Below are positions 5,228 to 7,295 of a stretch of DNA of 7,295 nucleotides, one piece after another. Location: contig JAZLGU010000077.1 of assembly GCA_045616485.1 (NCBI GenBank), positions 1-7,295 on the forward strand, in the 5' to 3' direction. Origin of the DNA: RGIG3528 sp045616485. GTDB lineage: Bacteria; Bacillota; Clostridia; Lachnospirales; Lachnospiraceae. The first letter of the stretch is position 1, and each line of letters opens with the position of its first letter. A model generated the notes under the pieces. The model saw only the letters and a list, made by a program, of their open reading frames with translations, was not told the DNA's origin and did no database searches. The position numbers and the translations under genes are program-made.

Positions 5228-6826
5228 CTACTCTACTACCTGAATATGAACACTTACGGAAATACCGCTTTCATCACAGGCCGATATAATAATATCGCAT
5301 TCTCCTACTCCTACCGAGGTCACTTTACCATTCTTTGTAACTGTTGCCACCAGCGGATCTGTTGACATATATGTTACATCCGTATTGTCAGCGCTTTCCG
5401 GAAGCACTACAGGCAACATGGACACATTTCTGTTCAACTTCATCTTGATAAATGTTTTTTCTACATTTATGGAAGTAACCAGCTTGTGGGATATCTCTTC
5501 CAGCATTACATATGTACCCGGCTCATAGATATGAAAAACATACTGTTTCTTTTCTTCATCCAGGTAATAACCATCCACCTTAGCCATGACAGTTTTTCGG
5601 TTTGGAGTATAATAGACTCCAAATTTATCCGGGTCATATCCATCAGGTCGAATAATTCTGGCATAAATAGGGAATTCATTGATAGCTTCAGGATCCAGGT
5701 ACTGTACCTCGAATCCTATATATTTTTCTGTAGTCACTACTCTGTCTACCGCATTCTTTACGATAATGGGATCCAGAGTCTTTACATAAATGGAATTTGC
5801 ATAAGGCTCATTACTTACAAGCATGGTAAGCCTTGTTGTGGATTCTGAATCAATAGGATAGTCTTTAAAAAGATTTTCCTCCTCTACTACCGCATCCACA
5901 TAAATAGTATCCAGAAAACCACCATACATTATCTTCAGGCTGTTAATGCCCTGATTGTTAATCTTTTTGGTTAACAGCTCATAGTCAAAAACATCCTCTC
6001 TGATATTGTCATTGTAGGTAGCCACTGCCTTTATATAACTTCTGTCGACTTCTGTGCCGGTATAAACAGGGCCGCCTACGTATTTGGCCTCGAAGGCTAC
6101 CAGCTTTCTGGGCAAGCCTGTAACACTGATAGTCGTCTTATAATCATCGTACCAGACTTCAATGATATTTTCCCCTTCTTTTTCCACGATTCCCGGCTGC
6201 AGTATCAGGGATGCTGCCGGTATTCTTTCAGGCTCTATGGAGTCCCAGGTATATATTATATAGGCTTCAATATCTGTTTTTATAACGGCATTTGACACTA
6301 TGCGATCTTCGCCAATATACGTTGCTACGATTTCCTTTATGGCTAACGCAGGTGTAGCTTCCGGTGTCTGTGTGGGAGTAGGAGTCCCTGTTGCACTGGG
6401 GCTGGGGCTTAAAGTCGGTGTAGCTGTCAGCGTTACCGTAGGTGTAATCGATGGTGTTGCAGTAGGTGTAGCTTCTGGCGCATCACCAGGCGTGACTGTC
6501 GGTGTCACTGATGGGGTTGCAGTAGGTGTAACTGATAGCGTGACTGTCGGTGTCACTGACTGGGTGACTGTGGGCGTCAGAGCAGGAGTCCCTGTGGGTA
6601 TAACCGATGGTGTCCCTGTAGGAGCTTCTGTAGGTATGGGCGTATCTGTAGCTCCCATAACAGGAGTCGGTGTAGCACCAGACTCTCCGCCTGCACCATC
6701 CGTATTACCCAGCGCCCTTCCGGTCATTCTCCATAAGCCCAAAATGGCCAACAAGGTTACCGAAAAAGTGGCTACCCATTTTATTACAGATTTATCTATT
6801 TTTCTATTTTCCTTCTTTGTATCCAA
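5228..6826 (-). CDS. Membrane-anchored protein with Thr/Pro-rich stalk and Ig-like domains
   Basis: No enzymatic function is recognisable in this 532-residue, probably surface-exposed protein. After a short basic cytoplasmic tail comes one hydrophobic segment (about 14-33) that could be an uncleaved signal anchor. Residues 51-159 are a low-complexity stalk of TPT, TPSVTPT and TPTATPS units. Then come two Ig-like modules of about 70 residues: EIVATYIGE...TTISVTGLP (165-238) and FEAKYVGGPVYTGTEV...YVDAVV (245-314). A mixed beta region without a recognised domain (315-445) follows. A C-terminal Big_2-like domain (449-531) is marked by VTYMSTDPLVATVTKNGKVT and GVGECDIIIS. No sortase LPxTG motif or second membrane segment is present. 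The start is TTG, supported by AGAGG 6 nt upstream; a nearby ATG is out of frame. It is a single-gene unit closed by a terminator. Likely roles are cell-envelope or adhesion; this is inference. Confidence 0.8.
   Translation of the reverse strand: MDTKKENRKIDKSVIKWVATFSVTLLAILGLWRMTGRALGNTDGAGGESGATPTPVMGATDTPIPTEAPTGTPSVIPTGTPALTPTVTQSVTPTVTLSVTPTATPSVTPTVTPGDAPEATPTATPSITPTVTLTATPTLSPSPSATGTPTPTQTPEATPALAIKEIVATYIGEDRIVSNAVIKTDIEAYIIYTWDSIEPERIPAASLILQPGIVEKEGENIIEVWYDDYKTTISVTGLPRKLVAFEAKYVGGPVYTGTEVDRSYIKAVATYNDNIREDVFDYELLTKKINNQGINSLKIMYGGFLDTIYVDAVVEEENLFKDYPIDSESTTRLTMLVSNEPYANSIYVKTLDPIIVKNAVDRVVTTEKYIGFEVQYLDPEAINEFPIYARIIRPDGYDPDKFGVYYTPNRKTVMAKVDGYYLDEEKKQYVFHIYEPGTYVMLEEISHKLVTSINVEKTFIKMKLNRNVSMLPVVLPESADNTDVTYMSTDPLVATVTKNGKVTSVGVGECDIIISACDESGISVSVHIQVVE
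6350..6676 (-). repeat. Degenerate Thr-Pro coding repeat (protein stalk)
   Basis: This is the DNA encoding residues 51-159 of the Ig-like protein. Near-identical blocks recur: a 22-nt segment at 6490-6511 is repeated exactly at 6538-6559 (48 nt, 16 codons apart), and a 14-nt segment at 6457-6470 recurs at 6517-6530. All spacings are multiples of three, so stalk length can change without a frameshift. Confidence 0.8.
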
Positions 6827-6830
6827 TGCG

Positions 6831-6837
6831 CACCTCT
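6831..6837 (-). promoter_or_regulatory. Ribosome binding site fixing the TTG start of the Ig-like protein
   Basis: The minus strand reads AGAGGTG just before the TTG at 6824-6826, with 6 nt between AGAGG and the start codon. The only nearby ATG overlaps this site and is in another frame that stops after 14 codons. No in-frame ATG or GTG start lies upstream. Confidence 0.65.
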
Positions 6838-6845
6838 CATACAGC

Positions 6846-6874
6846 TATATAGTAGCAGGGCAAACTTCTGTTTA
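6846..6874 (-). promoter_or_regulatory. Weak candidate promoter of the Ig-like protein gene
   Basis: A -10-like TATATA at 6846-6851 and a poor -35-like TAAACA at 6869-6874 are separated by 17 nt. Transcription would start about 20 nt before the TTG codon. The region is A/T rich, so chance matches are likely. It is back-to-back with the tRNA promoter. Confidence 0.3.
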
Positions 6875-6917
6875 TTCTTCAATATAAATATCGGATTTAT
6901 TTTTTTTCACTTTAGTG

Positions 6918-6946
6918 TTGACAAACAATGTCGACAATGATAAAAT
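6918..6946 (+). promoter_or_regulatory. Promoter of tRNA-Leu
   Basis: A perfect TTGACA (-35, 6918-6923) and TAAAAT (-10, 6941-6946, five of six) are separated by the ideal 17 nt. Transcription would start near 6953, about 24 nt before the mature tRNA end. This strength is typical of stable RNA promoters. Confidence 0.85.
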
Positions 6947-6976
6947 TTCGAATGTTGCCGAAAGAGTTGGTGACAT

Positions 6977-7061
6977 GCAGAAGTGGCGGAATTGGCAGAC
7001 GCGCATGATTCAGGTTCATGTTCTTGTAATGAGATTGAGGGTTCAAGTCCCTTCTTCTGCA
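6977..7061 (+). tRNA. tRNA-Leu (anticodon CAG)
   Basis: This 85-nt class II tRNA decodes CUG. The acceptor strands GCAGAAG (6977-6983) and CTTCTGC (7054-7060) pair perfectly, followed by the A73 discriminator expected for leucine. The D stem is GCG/CGC with the loop containing GAATTGGCAGA. The anticodon stem CATGA/TCATG (7004-7008, 7016-7020) encloses the loop TTCAGGT with CAG at 7011-7013. The variable arm (7021-7036) can form a 4-bp stem, as in Leu tRNAs. The T arm has loop TTCAAGT (7042-7048). CCA is not encoded, so it must be added after transcription. It is the only plus-strand gene in the window, and its last 13 nt recur in the downstream repeat. Confidence 0.96.
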
Positions 7062-7065
7062 CTGA

Positions 7066-7110
7066 TTCATAAATAGAGGGTAATCTAACGATTACCCTCT
7101 TTTTTATGAA
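7066..7110 (+). terminator. Terminator of tRNA-Leu
   Basis: GAGGGTAATC and GATTACCCTC (7076-7085, 7090-7099) form a perfect 10-bp stem with loop TAAC, followed directly by six T (7100-7105). Eight outer bases on each side (7066-7073 and 7103-7110) are also complementary, making a long palindrome that could act in both directions. It begins 5 nt after the tRNA. Confidence 0.92.
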
Positions 7111-7111
7111 T

Positions 7112-7157
7112 GCGGCAGCTGATGCCCTCGAACAGGGTTCACGGTCTCCGCTGCCGC
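7112..7157. other. GC-rich hairpin in the repeat unit
   Basis: GCGGCAGC (7112-7119) and GCTGCCGC (7150-7157) form a perfect 8-bp stem. Inside it CCCT (7125-7128) and AGGG (7134-7137) form a smaller hairpin. Its GC content is well above that of the neighbouring genes. Confidence 0.6.
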
Positions 7158-7165
7158 TTCGGTCC

Positions 7166-7196
7166 GCGCTATACACTCCCCACCGGGGAGTAGCGC
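7166..7196. other. Second GC-rich hairpin in the repeat unit
   Basis: ACTCCCC (7175-7181) and GGGGAGT (7185-7191) pair perfectly around a 3-nt loop. The stem is extended by GCGCT (7166-7170) with AGCGC (7192-7196), with a 4-nt bulge on the left side. The hairpin ends exactly where the next repeat copy begins. Confidence 0.6.
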
Positions 7197-7213
7197 CCCT
7201 TCTTCTGCACTGA

Positions 7214-7258
7214 TTCATAAATAGAGGGTAATCTAACGATTACCCTCTTTTTTATGAA
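7214..7258 (+). terminator. Second copy of the tRNA-Leu terminator
   Basis: This is an exact duplicate of 7066-7110 within the second repeat copy, with its stem at 7224-7247 and six T following. No complete tRNA precedes it here; only 13 nt of the tRNA 3' end (7197-7209) are present. Confidence 0.85.
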
Positions 7259-7295
7259 TGCGGCAGCTGATGCCCTCGAACAGGGTTCACGGTCT

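Larger units (their letters stand above)
7049..7295 (+). repeat. 148-nt tandem repeat starting inside the tRNA-Leu 3' end
   Basis: The block beginning at 7049 starts again at 7197. All 99 visible bases of the second copy (7197-7295) equal 7049-7147, and the base before each copy differs (T at 7048, C at 7196). The unit comprises the last 13 nt of the tRNA, its terminator and a GC-rich palindromic module. The second copy is cut by the window end. No protein gene is supported in 7062-7295. Confidence 0.93.

Noticed and set aside
6300..6887. Plus-strand open frame of 195 codons rich in Gly and Val
   Set aside because: It is the complement of the Thr-Pro stalk; the GV repeats are a mirror of the low-complexity coding strand.
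6917..6938. Imperfect inverted repeat TGTTGACA / TGTCGACA over the tRNA promoter as an operator
   Set aside because: One half is the -35 box itself and the symmetry is imperfect; tRNA promoters are rarely operator-controlled, so chance is the simpler explanation.
6907..7218. Minus-strand open frame of 103 codons
   Set aside because: It runs antisense through the tRNA, its terminator and the repeat, has odd Arg/Ser/Cys-rich composition and no ribosome binding site or family resemblance.
7049..7295. CRISPR array or integron attC array
   Set aside because: Only two long units of 148 nt are visible, without short repeats separated by unique spacers, and no cas or integron integrase gene or cassette is present.

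Overview
The window looks like chromosomal DNA of a gut-type Clostridium relative, most likely Lachnospiraceae. This rests on moderate GC, strong AAGGAGG-type ribosome binding sites, two TTG starts, an RlmD with a clostridial-style C-terminal extension, a cytidylate-kinase-like protein, a Thr/Pro-rich Ig-like surface protein and a FliD-like protein that hints at a motile lineage. The taxonomic call is inference from protein character, not from a search.

Layout. All seven protein genes lie on the minus strand; the only plus-strand gene is a tRNA. Reading the minus strand from right to left: a membrane-anchored protein with a Thr-Pro stalk and Ig-like domains (6826 to 5228) ends in its own terminator (5173-5221). 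A new promoter overlapping that terminator starts a run of five closely spaced genes: cytidylate-kinase-like protein (5118-4504), FliD-like protein (4394-3117), GNAT acetyltransferase (3106-2582), CYTH-domain protein (2438-1941) and 23S rRNA uracil-C5 methyltransferase RlmD (1904-195). I see no terminator inside this run, so it may be one transcription unit. The first 48 codons of a GHKL/HSP90-type ATPase (145 to 1) follow RlmD and run off the window.

Two non-coding stretches stand out. Between the GNAT and CYTH genes (2439-2581) there is a duplicated 22-23 nt ribosome-binding-site block flanking two hairpins, one with a UUCG tetraloop. At the right end a plus-strand tRNA-Leu(CAG), with a near-consensus promoter, is followed by a strong terminator and a GC-rich palindromic module. 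The block from the 3' end of the tRNA onward then starts again 148 nt later, and the second copy is identical for all 99 nt visible before the window stops.

The genes do not form one obvious pathway. Nucleotide-kinase-like, CYTH, acetyltransferase and rRNA methylase functions are housekeeping or accessory; the FliD-like protein is the odd member. The best candidates for something undescribed are the FliD-like protein with its structured leader, the repeat/hairpin intergenic element and the tRNA-end tandem repeat. None of them amounts to a demonstrated new system from sequence alone.
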